This document shows positions 11,601 to 22,028 of a stretch of 64,000 nt of DNA, piece by piece; the stretch's first letter is position 1; every line of letters begins with the position of its first letter. The DNA is from Phyllostachys edulis. Taxonomy: Eukaryota; Streptophyta; Magnoliopsida; Poales; Poaceae. The notes under the pieces were generated by a model. It made no database searches, was not told the DNA's origin, and saw only the letters and a program-made list of their open reading frames with translations. Position numbers and translations under genes: made by a program. The stretch is from NCBI GenBank assembly GCA_036346405.1, contig CM070548.1:54094279-54158278 (forward strand), given 5' to 3'.

Positions 11601-12087
11601 CCAGCGAGGGCGTGGGCTGGAGACCTGACCTAGTGGCGTGAGGGGCATAAGCGTCTTGGCGGCCAGCAGTGCAAACCCTTGAGGCCACCAGGTGGGCCGA
11701 GTAGGGGTAGGGAGGAGCGGAAGGTGCACGCGAGCACCCCACGCTGAACCCAAGAAGCCGGCGGCGCCGTGCGTCTTGAGGCGAGGGAGCCGGGAGGTGC
11801 ACCAGTGGATGTGCAGAGGGAGGCACGCAGCGCAGATGGGCAAAGACGAGCTAGGGCGCGTCGGCTTAGCGGCAGCGTTAGTGAGGCCAGAGGCGCCAGG
11901 AGGAGCAACGCCATGGGGGCCTGAGAGCAAGTCGGGCTGGGAGGCGACAGCGACGGGCAGAGCACTGGGAACAGGCGGGTGGACCAAAGAGCCTGGGAGG
12001 CGGTGGCGGATCAGTAGCCAGAGGAGCTGAGCGGCACCATGGCTGGAGGGAGCATTGGTAAGGAGGAGTCATCTGCTCGTGTAATGG
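11601..12087. other. GC-rich block without a credible gene
   Basis: Abrupt rise in G+C next to the TGCAACAT cluster. Long open frames occur in several phases on both strands because stops are rare in such composition; none shows a domain. It may be captured or CpG-rich element sequence. Confidence 0.3.
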
Positions 12088-12225
12088 GGAGAAGGTGATG
12101 GGAGAGAAAGCAGTGGGAGGAAAGAGTTTCAGCGGAGAAGGTGACGGGAGAGAAAGCAGTGGGAGGAATGAGTTTCAGCGGAGAAGGTGACGGGAGAGAA
12201 AGCAGTGGGAGGAATGATTTTCAGC
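12088..12225. repeat. 46-bp tandem repeat, 3 copies
   Basis: Three direct units of exactly 46 bp start at 12088, 12134 and 12180. Each begins GGAGAAGGTGA and ends TTTCAGC, with only a few substitutions. Non-coding minisatellite. Confidence 0.9.
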
Positions 12226-12880
12226 AGAGAGGATAAGAACGAGTGGTCAGCGTAAATATAAGTGAAATGAATAAAAGCTACGCGTCCAAACACTCAGACG
12301 CACGGCCCAAAATGTTTCCCATCTGTTTTCCATCGGAAATAAGAGGACCTTTGACTTCTACTCTGCGGAACATCTATTACGTAGGGGGCACCAAGACCAA
12401 CTGGATCATGCACGTGTACTACCTGATTGATTAGGATCACCGTATCTCTAGCTTGACCAATTGCTAGGCAGGGGCAACATGGTCTTTTCACACTGGATCT
12501 CAATGCAAAAAAAAAAATCAAAAACACTGGAATACACCCACAGTGGCAAATCTAAGGTATTTTGGGATTAATAGTGTAAAATTATCAAAAAAAAACTTAA
12601 AAATGACAAATGCTAAATTAAGATGGTTAAAGAGTAAATAATCAATTTTCCCGTCTTTGAACCCGGGCACCATTTGTAATACAAAGAGCTACTATTTCAC
12701 CCTTTCGGCAACCTCTTCGAGATTCCTGAAGTCCCTACTTCTACTGTGTTAGGTTTCATAGCTAGAACACAACCTACATGCCAGACATGTTTTTAAAAAA
12801 AAAACAGAAGCACAGGCTGATGAAGCCTTAAAAGCTAGATTTTTAAAAAATAATATTAATTTAATAGATAATTACAAAAA
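12226..12880. other. Spacer, no gene seen
   Basis: AT-rich toward the right, with poly-A tracts near 12509 and 12798. A CAGTGGCAAAT word near 12541 recalls the MITE at 31106-31263. Confidence 0.25.
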
Positions 12881-12884
12881 TAGG

Positions 12885-13033
12885 TCATTGTCGTCATTCC
12901 AATTGGCGACAGTATCTCTATCGCCAATTGGAACAGAACAGAGAGGTTCCTGTCGACAATGGAAATGGCGACCGAACAATTTCGCCAGTTCAATTGGCGA
13001 TAAGAATATTGTCGTCAATTGAAATCACGATAG
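12885..13033. repeat. Interspersed ATTGGCGA dyad repeats
   Basis: CCAATTGGCGA and its complement TCGCCAATTGG alternate several times (near 12899, 12920, 12990), with GTCGTCA/GTCGACA words between. The alternating orientation gives small hairpins. The adjacent LTR at 13039 inserted at the right edge of this block. Function unknown; it may be a subterminal region of the element that carries the downstream PMD/GRF genes (inference). Confidence 0.6.
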
Positions 13034-13038
13034 GGTCC

Positions 13039-13841
13039 TGACGAGGATATAATAATCCTCATTTAATCATTTATGTATAATTCATATCATAGATAATAAT
13101 GACGTCATATAACTCTTGAGTATACCCCTTAATAGTCATAAGGGAGAAGCTGGAGGTCGTAAGTTCTTCTACAACCACCTAGTAGTCGTAAGTCCTCCTA
13201 CGACTACTCGATAGTCGTAATTCCTTCTACGACTATCCCATGATTGTAAGTCCTGCTATGATCAGTCTGTGGTCGTAAGATCTTCTTCGACCACCAACTG
13301 GTCGTAAGTTCTTCTACGATTAGTCCCTAATTGATAGGGCTCACAGGCCTAGTCGATCAAGGAATCTTCTGTACCGTATCCAAGGATATGAGCAATCAAT
13401 TACGTTGTTATTCTCCAAAATAATAACATGATTTAAACTCCCTGTTATGGTGATAACTGCCTGGTAACGTGGGAACGTTACTACTCCCACAATAACCTCT
13501 AGTAATAGCTCCACAATCTGGAACATTAAGGCGGCCTTTAGACTGGAGATGCAACAGTGTGCTTTGAGGACTGTATAAAAGGCGGAATTATCAGGACAAT
13601 CGTAGAGATTCAGAAGCAAGAGGACATATGTCAATTAGAAGCACAATACTCTAGTCTTTGGCTCCATCTTGTAATCCAGCATACTCAATACATATACACG
13701 GGAGTAGGGTTGTTATTCTCCCAGGATAAGGCCCGAACCTGTATAAAAATCCTCGTGTCTCCATCTCTGCGTGAGTTTGAGCCTAGAGGAACCCCTGAAT
13801 CAAACAATCTTTACGTAAGTTTGGTTCTAAAACACCAACAG
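13039..13841 (+). mobile_element. Solo LTR (803 bp) with TSD GGTCC
   Basis: Begins TGACGAGGATA and ends AACACCAACA (TG...CA). It is flanked by perfect 5-bp duplications GGTCC at 13034-13038 and 13842-13846. A TATAAAAG promoter box at 13574-13581 and the polarity of the ends put it on the plus strand. No internal domain or second LTR is present, so it is a solo LTR left by LTR-LTR recombination. Superfamily is not certain; gypsy-like by its end sequence. Confidence 0.85.
13135..13330. repeat. GTCGTAAG hairpin-unit array inside the solo LTR
   Basis: About six units of 30-40 bp each pair GTCGTAAG with a downstream CTACGAC or variant, so each unit is itself a dyad (for example GTCGTAAGTCCTCCTACGAC). 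Located in the U3-side part upstream of the TATA box, a position where LTR enhancers often lie. Confidence 0.75.
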
Positions 13842-13846
13842 GTCCT

Positions 13847-14397
13847 ATATTTAATTTTTTTTAAATTTATGTGTAGAGAATTCAGTCTAAATATTTAGTG
13901 TATTTCACGTAGTTTATTGGTAATACCTTGAAGTGTCCGTGTAGTTCGGAATCCAAAATTGGAGAAGATAACGAAATGTGAAGTAGAGAATGTGAGATCA
14001 GTGGCGCAATTTAGAATGCGACTTTGGCGGCGCAATAACAAAAATAGCTCCCTTCGGAGTGAAATAAAAAATATATTTGGGTTTATGGTTGCCATGCGAG
14101 TGGTTGTCCCAATTGTATTGTTCGTGGAACTGATTCCTTCAGGAAAACATTACGTAATATTTAATAGTCGAAATATTTAGGAAAAGAGATTTAAATTTGA
14201 AAGACTTCATAATTTAATTGTGAAATACATGACACGCTGGGTTTGGTTACGTACATTAGAAATGCCAACATGCATGAATCAACAAACTGAAATACACCTA
14301 CGATACATGTGCGTCTTTTTGGAATAAAAAAAAAGGTTGATTGGAACGAAATCGATCAGTTCTGGTGGCCCATCGGTCCCTTCCCCTTGTCTCTGGA
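13847..14397. other. 3' flank of the GRF gene, no gene seen
   Basis: AT-rich spacer between the solo LTR and the last exon of the minus-strand GRF zinc-finger gene. Short frames only. Confidence 0.3.
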
Positions 14398-15157
14398 CTA
14401 CCCGCGGTAGTGGCTAGTCTCGAAGTCAGTCATGTTCTACGAGATAGGCTGGACAATTGAATGATGTTAGGATAACATAACGTAGGACCAAATTAATAAT
14501 CAGGATGCAAACTGAACATAACTTACCTCTTCGATTCGGACTATGCCTGGGCGACGGGGAGTGCTAGGATGGCCGCGGGTCTCACTAGTAAGAGCCTTGC
14601 CCTTGTGAGCCGCACGCTCAGCCCAGTCGTACTCAACTTCCTGTTCGGGGGTCCTCCACCACCACCATGTTTTGCTGGGCTCCTCCGGTGCCTTTTCAGT
14701 AGGGTCGAATACGTAAGGTTTCCAGCATTTGAAGGTCTCAGCTCGCACCGCATAGTTCAACATGTACTTATGCTCGATGAACACCCAATCGTACATGTCT
14801 AGGCTGTCGATCCATTGGAAGAAGCTACATCGCATCTCTAGCTACCATTATGCGCAGATGTAGTTAGGGTGTTGTGGAATGAAACATAAGATGTGAAAAA
14901 TGTATGTGTGTGTAAGATTCACTTACGAGGACGTTCCCGCACGTGTAGTACGCCCGGGCAGCCATCGTCGGGTGTGTGGACTGGATGATCTTAGCCGGTT
15001 CTTTGCACACACATTGCGGACATGGAAACTCTGGTGGTACCGGCGCATCCTTCATAGAATAATTCAGATAGGGTTTAGCCCTCTCGACAAGGCACTTATG
15101 CTTCCGCAGCATCTCCGCATAGAAATTCGCCGACGAGTCCGACATCTCCTTCCTCAT
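14398..15157 (-). CDS. GRF-type zinc-finger protein, 3 exons
   Basis: Exons run 15157-14927, 14835-14527 and 14436-14398 on the minus strand. Both introns (91 and 90 bp) have GTAAGT donors and AG acceptors, and all junctions are phase 0, giving about 192 residues with no internal stop. Residues 46-85 form a GRF zinc finger: CPQC, then YYTC in exon 1 and CSFFQW after the first intron. GRF fingers bind single-stranded nucleic acid in enzymes such as NEIL3/APE2; many small grass proteins carry one with unknown role. After the finger comes an acidic/Trp-rich tail. A TATA box lies 74 bp upstream. It reads in the same direction as the decayed PMD gene upstream, hinting at a common element origin. 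The third exon adds only 12 residues and is the least certain part. Confidence 0.7.
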
Positions 15158-15230
15158 AGTTGTGTGAAGTAAGCTTTGGTGAAGTGTTGGGTGTGGTGGT
15201 GTATTTTCTCCTCTAGCTCTCTTCTCCCTT

Positions 15231-15238
15231 CTTTTATA
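15231..15238 (-). promoter_or_regulatory. TATA box of the GRF gene
   Basis: TATAAAAG on the minus strand, 74 bp upstream of the ATG at 15157, a normal spacing for a plant core promoter with a short leader. The 121-bp minisatellite begins immediately beyond it. Confidence 0.6.
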
Positions 15239-15592
15239 ATGGGTCTTTTCGGTCTGAAGAGGTGGCGTGACGAAGTGTGGTATTTTCGGTCTACAAAGGT
15301 ACCGTTGTAGTGTGTTATCATCTCGGTCTACAAAAGTGACAGTTTATGGCATGTCGTGGTGCGTTCTTTTCAGTCTAAAAAGGTAGCTTGGCAGAGTGTG
15401 GCCTTTTCGGTCTAAAAAGGTAGCGTCGTAGTGTGTTGTCAACTCGGTCTGCAAAAGTGGCAGCGTGTGGCATGATAGGGTGCGATCTTTTCGGTATAAA
15501 AAGGGGATGTGACGGAGTGTGGTCTTTTCGGTGTGGAATGGCGGTATCGAAGTGTTTTGTTATCTCAGTCTGCAAAAGTGGCAGTGTGTGGC

Positions 15593-17174
15593 TGTTGGAA
15601 ATATGCCCTAGAGGCAATCATAGAGATGATTATATTTCATTATGTTCATAATATTGGATAATATGTTATCTTGTTCCTAGAATAATATCGTTAATATTTA
15701 TTATCAAGTATGTGACTTGATTGTAAAACTCTATATTTCTACGATGATTATTCTTAAACGTTCCCTAGTCGGAAACATATGAGAACACATATGAATAGAC
15801 TAGCATATGTATTAGTTGATGACTATGTTTCACAGGTCATGTATATGGAGATATCAAACCAATAATATGGACACATGTTAGAGAACATGGTGTTGGATAA
15901 GACCCACCTTGAGACACTATTGAGATTGCTATGATTCTATGTGTCGTTAGTTGGTCTCAATCAATGATGATGTATAATCCTTAGACCTGAGATCAGCATG
16001 GTTTCCTACATGTGTAATAGCACTCTTAGCAGCTTCCAAACGCTGCTTGTAACTGGGTAGTTATAAAGATAGCTTTCGGGTATGCTATGAAACATGTAGA
16101 GGAATGTGACTGGTCGGATATGGGATTTGCCCCTCCTAACATAACAGGAGAGATATCTCTGAGCCTCTCGTTGTGGTCGGATAAAGTCAGTGCGTGGCCA
16201 TGCCACTAGTGGTCGAAGTGTTCGACCACGTGAAGTTATCCGACAGTCGATCCAGAAAGTATTGAACAGTCTATAGATGACACAACATCTCACATGGAGT
16301 TCAACCAGATATCGTGAGGCAAAAGGAAAATATACGAGTAGGTCGCTTAGTTCGATCAGTTACGGACTGGTCGTATGGAGATACGAGCTAGTCATAGACT
16401 GGTCGAACGTAATCACAGAATGGTCATAACCTGGTCGTAAGGAGTTGCGAACTGGTCGTGACCAAATACAAACTGGTCGTATAGAGATAGGACCTGGTCG
16501 TAGATCATATTGCAATAAGGTTCATCTGATATAATTTGTGTGTATTTGGGAATCGTTATGTCCTGCTAGGTACCACTAACGACTCGTGGTCGAAAAGGTG
16601 TTTCCGAGTCACAACTGAATATGTATAAACCTAACGGGTTACACACTTAACGGGTTAGAACAAACCAGTACGGATACGATTCGTAAAATGTGCTTGGATA
16701 GGATCCGTCTTGGGCACTATAAAAGGAGATGCTTGAGGCTATTGGGAGGAGGATGGGTTGACGTGAGTTGCTCCACTAAAACCCTAGCCACCATATTTCT
16801 GAGAGCTCTGCCGTGTGTCTTGGTGCTAACACACCGACGTACGGTTGTTCCTTCCCTAGACATGTGGATACCGTAGAGGCGCTACTGCGATTGTTGTTGC
16901 GCTCGAGGACGATCCGTGATCTTCATAAGGAATTGCAGAGGTTGCTGGAGGAGACGATCGACTACGACCACTGCATCAACGTGCTCGATGTTGGACGATC
17001 GACTACGACCACTGCATCGACGCGCTCTACGTTGCACCAGGCTACTCCAACTTTTCTTCTGCTGCTCTGAGCGTCTAGTAGTAACGATCTGTGATTATCT
17101 TCTTACTTGGCTTCCTAGTTTACGTGGTAGAAAATTTTGAATTGTTGCTATCGTAGCCTACCCGTATCCCAACA
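15593..17174 (+). mobile_element. Copia-type solo LTR (1582 bp), TSD GTGGC
   Basis: Starts TGTTGGAAATATGCCCTAGA, a start common among grass Ty1/copia LTRs, and ends ATCCCAACA. Perfect 5-bp duplications GTGGC flank it (15588-15592 and 17175-17179). A TATAAAAG box lies at 16718-16725, giving plus orientation. No coding domain or second LTR follows, so it is a solo LTR. Restoring the array period by removing it confirms both borders. Confidence 0.92.
16360..16505. repeat. CTGGTCGTA array in the copia LTR
   Basis: CTGGTCGTA or close variants recur about seven times at 20-30 bp spacing upstream of the TATA box, some with a downstream TACGA/TACAAA partner. It resembles the GTCGTAAG array in the unrelated LTR at 13039-13841. 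Confidence 0.65.
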
Positions 17175-17439
17175 GTGGCGTGACTAGGTGCGATCTTTTT
17201 GGTCTGAAAAGGAGGTGTGGTGGAGTGTGGTTTTTTCGGTGCGGAAAGGTAGCATCAAAGTGTGTTGTCATCTCGGTCTACAAAAGTGGCAGTGTGTGGC
17301 GTGACCCGGTGCGGTCTCAAAAGGTGGGGTGTCACAATACTAACTCCTTCACATGGTTACCTGTAGACACAAGAACAAATAGTATTGAAACACGAGACTA
17401 GCATAATGTAAGTTGTACAGAAATTTATATTTACATGAT

Positions 17440-20192
17440 ATGACTGATATTTACACAAATATCTACTCACGGGCTCTCTTGGAGCATACCTCATGTGTGG
17501 CTCCTGGACTCGTCCCGGCATTGCAAACGCTTGCATCTGAGTAGGTCAAGGGCTCAAGCCGTGAGGCACCCTCTGGCGAGTAGTAGCTGAGCGGGTTTCG
17601 TTGGTAGCTCACTCAAGCGCCAGTGTGGTGTGAAGCCCCACGGAGACACAGCTTCTCTCATCATGTGAAGTCCCACTGCCACCCTAGTCGAAATCGAAGT
17701 CTCCAAAGCGTGACTCCTCGTGTGACACTAGCTCCTCGTCCTAAAGGGGTGTACGAGATGTGAAACAGTACGTTATGCATGCAAACAAGGCGAAAATGAT
17801 GAAATAGTATGTTGTGCATGAAAACAAGATAGACATACCTCGTCTCACGAAGGTAACGGACTGCTCCACGTACTCTTGCCCCATGTATGGGTGGAACTCA
17901 GGACCTGTCGAAGAAAATTGATGTTAGTAACTAGTGGAATTCGAAATAAACAATAAGACGTGAGTGTTTCATGCTGACCTGCAAATTGTGTTAGGGTACT
18001 CCCAGCACAGTGCCATGAGGACCCGCCCACCATGTCCGGGTGAGGAGCTGTGGGGCGTGACGCACCGTGGCTCACCCCCCGTCCACGCACAAGTCGGCCC
18101 ACCAGCTCCCTCGCCCTATGGCAACATGAAATCTGGATCACTCGTCTCGTCTTCTCGACGAATTGGTCCATGACTGCTCTGATCTCCTGCGTCGGGATGC
18201 TAAAGCACTCCCAGAGCATCATACAATGCACGGAGGTCGCCAACTCGTGCATCTCCCATTGTAGATCAACCTGTACACATAATTAACAAGTTAGAAACCA
18301 AAAACTTGTGAAACAAATAAGAAGAATGGACCGTTCAATACGTACCACGCGATGGAATGCAGAGTCCGACTAGGTGGGGTACGTGTCGGACATCGTGGCC
18401 TCGTGTCGTGGTGGGTCGTCAACGACCTTGACGCAGCGAACCCTCGTCCGACTAGAGTACCACTCGATGTACTCCTCGTACGTCCTAGGGTCGTAGGGAG
18501 CATCCTCCTGGAAGACGTCCTCCAAGGCGCGAAGCCAGCCGTGAACCAAAGGGAACATGCTGTCTGCCTAGGATGTCGTAGCAGATACTCCCTTCCTAGT
18601 GTACCTGTGGAAGGCAAAACGATTGTTTCATAGGTACGTAAGGCAAATTTAACAACAGAAGTAAAACGTGAACTTACCCATGGACGTTAGGCGCCACCCG
18701 CTGCCCCTAGGGGACTGGGACCTCCTGTCGTAGACCGAACTAGCGCATCACCCGGTGCACGTGGTACTCCTCCACGAAGAAATCGTGCACCAAGCTCCTC
18801 CACGTGTACTAGTACGCATGGTCTCGCGTGCACAGGCTCGACAGGCGGTGCACGCGCGTACACCCTGTTAGGGGTGTACGGTGTCCAGATGACTCGGACA
18901 TCTGTCAACTAATCGAACATCACAATGTAGTCCGGGTAGGATGCGTGCATAGTGATCGGAGTGAAGGTGACCTGTGGAATTTTACAACGGAAATTTAGCG
19001 CAAGAAATTGAATTACATTACAAAAAAGAATAAATGTTCAAAAAACTAACCCATAGGCGACACCACACTATACCTATGGTCAGTCGGTCCATGTTGTTGT
19101 CGTCGGCGTACATGGCAACGGTGTAGGCTCCCAGGTCCAGCTGTGGTCATTCGATCTAGAAACGCTTGAAGGACAATAGTTGAAGAAGCAGCGGGTATCC
19201 GAAGAGGATGGAGCTATCCCGAACCCGGTGACACGTGTCGCACATGACGTGGTACGCCACGCACAGCACCACCAGGCCCTAGGCATTGGGCTGGGTCGCC
19301 TCCACCTCCCAGTACGCCAGCTCACGTGCGTACCAGATCATGTGCTTGTCGACACTATCGCTGTGGTACCCTAGGAAGATCACCTACCCAAACAACCACA
19401 TCAAGTAGGCCTCGAAATGCCTCCTCATCGTGTACTCAGGTGCGTCCCTCTGCCATATGCTCTGGTTGCAAGAAGATAGATACACATCACTAAGTTGCAC
19501 AAAGCAATTGAGGCGGAAGGACATGAGTTACAAAAACTTACGTAGAACTATCAGTTCCACTTCCGCGACGGCCCATGGCTGCTGCTAAACTCTTTGTAGC
19601 CGGTATTGGGCGGCAGCACCCCCTAGAACCTCACGAGGAATTCCGTGCACCATGTGGCCGGGACGTCGTGCCCCACTAGGGGGAAGCCCGCGCAGGGCAA
19701 CCCAATCAGGAAGGTTATGTCCTGAAGCGTCGGTGCCATCTCCCCGCACGGGAGGTGGAACATGTGCGTCTCTAGCCACCACCGGTCAACCAGTGCCGCC
19801 AGGAGGCACTGGTCATACAGAAAGCGCCTCGATGTATGACCACCGCCCGCGCGGTCCTGGTCGTCCTCCCACATCGCCTCCACCATCCTCGCTAGTGGAA
19901 GGAGGTCTGATGCTCTCAACCTACATTGAAAGGATTAAGAACAAACATGAGTCCACCCAAAGTAGTCAGACATCAATTGAGTACACGAAAGTCAAAACTA
20001 CACGTACCTCAAAACCCAACGTGGGTCCACCCTCCATGCCCTCATGGGCGTGCGTAGCCACAACGCGTCAAGCTCAATCGTCGCTTCGCCTTCCTGGGGG
20101 AGGATGGTACCGAGGTGACTACTGTGATGCGTGTAAATATACGGGTCAAGCGACTCATACGGCCATTGCGCACATCTCCTGGGTCGCCATAC
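17440..20192 (-). pseudogene. Plant mobile domain (PMD) gene, decayed
   Basis: Exons recognisable on the minus strand: 20192-20008, 19920-19542, 19461-19051, 18971-18678, 18604-18346, 18270-17979, 17904-17839 and from 17740 to about 17440, most with clean GT...AG borders. PMD hallmarks include DLLPLARMVEAMWEDD, FHLPCGEMAPTLQDI and RRHFEAYLMWLFG. PMD proteins are plant nuclear factors (MAIN/MAIL1 type) or transposon-borne relatives, often named phosphatase-7 long-form homologues. At least a dozen in-frame stops occur, nearly all explainable as TGG to TAG, CAG to TAG or CGA to TGA transitions, plus a frameshift in the fourth exon. The splice sites survive better than the frame. The upstream first exon was not found. 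I call it a methylation-decayed copy, probably element-derived. Confidence 0.8.
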
Positions 20193-20271
20193 CTAAAATT
20201 CAGTGCATACATTGTAAATACTACGAAACGTATTTACAAAACATATACAAAAAGTAATATGAAGGGACATT

Positions 20272-20805
20272 AACAGAATATTTACCTTGCACAAATGGAA
20301 ATCAAAATTAAGTTGGAATTATTTTGATTAAGCTCCACATACTCTATTTAGCTACGCTGCAATTTTTATAGATTTTTTATAGGAATCTTGCTACTTTCCT
20401 TGTTTGGAAAGTATCTCCAGCATTTACAAAATATTTAACATGTACAAATGGTAACAAAAATTAGGTCCACAATGTTTTAGTTCAGCTCTACATACCCTAT
20501 GTAGCAACTTCGGATATTTTTTTATAATTTTTAGAGGTGTCTTGCTATTTTTTCCTAGTTTAAAAAGTATTTTCGGCATTAACAGAATATTTACCGTGCA
20601 TAAATGGAAACCAAAATTAAGTTAAGATTATTTTGATTAAGCTCTACATACCATATTTAGCTACTATGCAATTTTTGTAGATTTTTTATAGAAATCTTGC
20701 TAGCTTTTTTGTTTGAAAAGTGTCTCTAATTTTTACAAAATATTTATCGTGTATAAATAAAAATAAAAATTAGACCCACAATGTTTTAGTTCAGCTAGTA
20801 TGCAA
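20272..20805. repeat. ~155-bp satellite-like array, dimeric, ~3.5 monomers
   Basis: Monomers start near 20272, 20426, 20581 and 20735 (spacings 154, 155, 154). Alternating monomers are more alike (AACAGAATATTTACC versus ACAAAATATTTA), giving a 309-bp higher-order period; both 309-bp intervals measured are exact. AT-rich and non-coding. The monomer length equals that of grass centromeric satellites, but I did not recognise the sequence as one. Confidence 0.85.
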
Positions 20806-22028
20806 GGTGTACGAGGTAATGTGTACTAAAGACTGTATTTTGTAAGGGTGCTGCCAGTCTGCAACCCTGGTGGCATAATGAGAACGATGTGTCTGTTTAA
20901 CATATCTATGTGGATAAGTGCCAATAAATTTTGGTGTCCAATGTGTGGACTAAAGATTGCAAGAACGCTGGCCTGATGCCGTGAACCTCGATACGCGTGT
21001 CGAGTGGCAGCGTTCGGACGTCATAGTTTTGTGGTTTTGTTATCATTATTTACACAGCAAAACGCAAACGGCAGGATGGTAGGGCCTGGATTTGTTCAAG
21101 TCGGCGTGCAATCTTACCTCAGCCGCAACTTGCCCCAAGCCATATGCTAATTGCTTGGCCTCTTTTTTAAGCCCTTAGATCCCTGCCATTATTCTGTCAT
21201 TTTATAGAAACTTTGTATGTCAAACTCGGCCTTCCCCGGTTTGTGATGACGGTTTGAGAGATGAAACGATATTTCTGACGTTTTATAATGGCAATGATTG
21301 GGTGTTAGCTGGTGATTACATTACAAAATCAGAGCATCTGTTGGCCTGCAAGTGGCAGGTCAGACAATACGTGCCTGATGAGCCTCAGCTCAACTGCGAG
21401 GGGTGGTTGCTCTTAGAGTAGACTTTGCGCAACTTTGACTTGTTCATGAATCAATTTGCACTGTTGCTTGCGGATCCAAGCGTCTGAAGAAATGGTTTTC
21501 ATTTTAGAGAGTCCGCGTTCGGACTTCTTCAGAAGTTGAGAGAAGCTATGAGTTATCGAGTTCAGCCTCTGGGAGGTTCACCAAACGGTTGACCGGAAGA
21601 AGAAATGGAAGTAGAGCCATGAAGGGCTTCAATTGGCTTCTTCTAGTTGTAGCGTGCATGCGTGGAAATGGAATGCAGAGCGACTGAATACACGGGAATA
21701 TACGTGAAAGATATCAAGCCACCATTATTCATAGTTCACACTGAACACCATGTACATCGTTAATTAATAACATGTAAAGAAGATGAGAACACCAGACATA
21801 CACAGACTAATGGAACAACGATGAAAAAGAGCACGAAAAAGCTAGCAAAGCAAGCAGGTGAACAAACTTCTGCATGCGCCCAGAAACCTATTACCAAGAA
21901 AAAGATAAGATTACAACATGAAACTTATTAAAGGTGCTCGACCATGATCATCGACGATCAGATTTAGACCGTCGGCGCGGCGACGAACACTACGGAGTAC
22001 GGACACGATTATTTGTGCGATCACGAGT
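20806..22028. other. Intergenic, includes SAUR 3' flank
   Basis: No coding domain or repeat recognised. The last ~150 bp should include the 3' untranslated region of the minus-strand SAUR gene. Confidence 0.3.

Larger units (their letters stand above)
15241..17335. repeat. 121-bp minisatellite, split by a solo LTR
   Basis: Units begin at CT(A/G)CAAAAGTG: 15328, 15449, 15570 and 17278. The first two intervals are exactly 121 bp. The last becomes exactly 121 bp after subtracting the 1582-bp LTR and its 5-bp TSD. Each unit contains three ~40-bp sub-units starting CGGTCT/CGGTGT, followed by AAAAGG-type words. Occupied parts are 15241-15592 and 17175-17335. The array covers the upstream region of the GRF gene. 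Confidence 0.9.

Noticed and set aside
11497..12030. Several overlapping frames on both strands
   Set aside because: GC-rich composition keeps all frames open; no conserved motif and no consistent codon bias.
12650..12680. GGTTCAAA word as a tRNA B-box
   Set aside because: No matching A-box, acceptor stem or anticodon arm could be folded around it.
13130..13330. CRISPR-like direct repeats
   Set aside because: Units are imperfect, hairpin-forming, without unique spacers of constant size, and lie in a plant LTR; not a CRISPR array.
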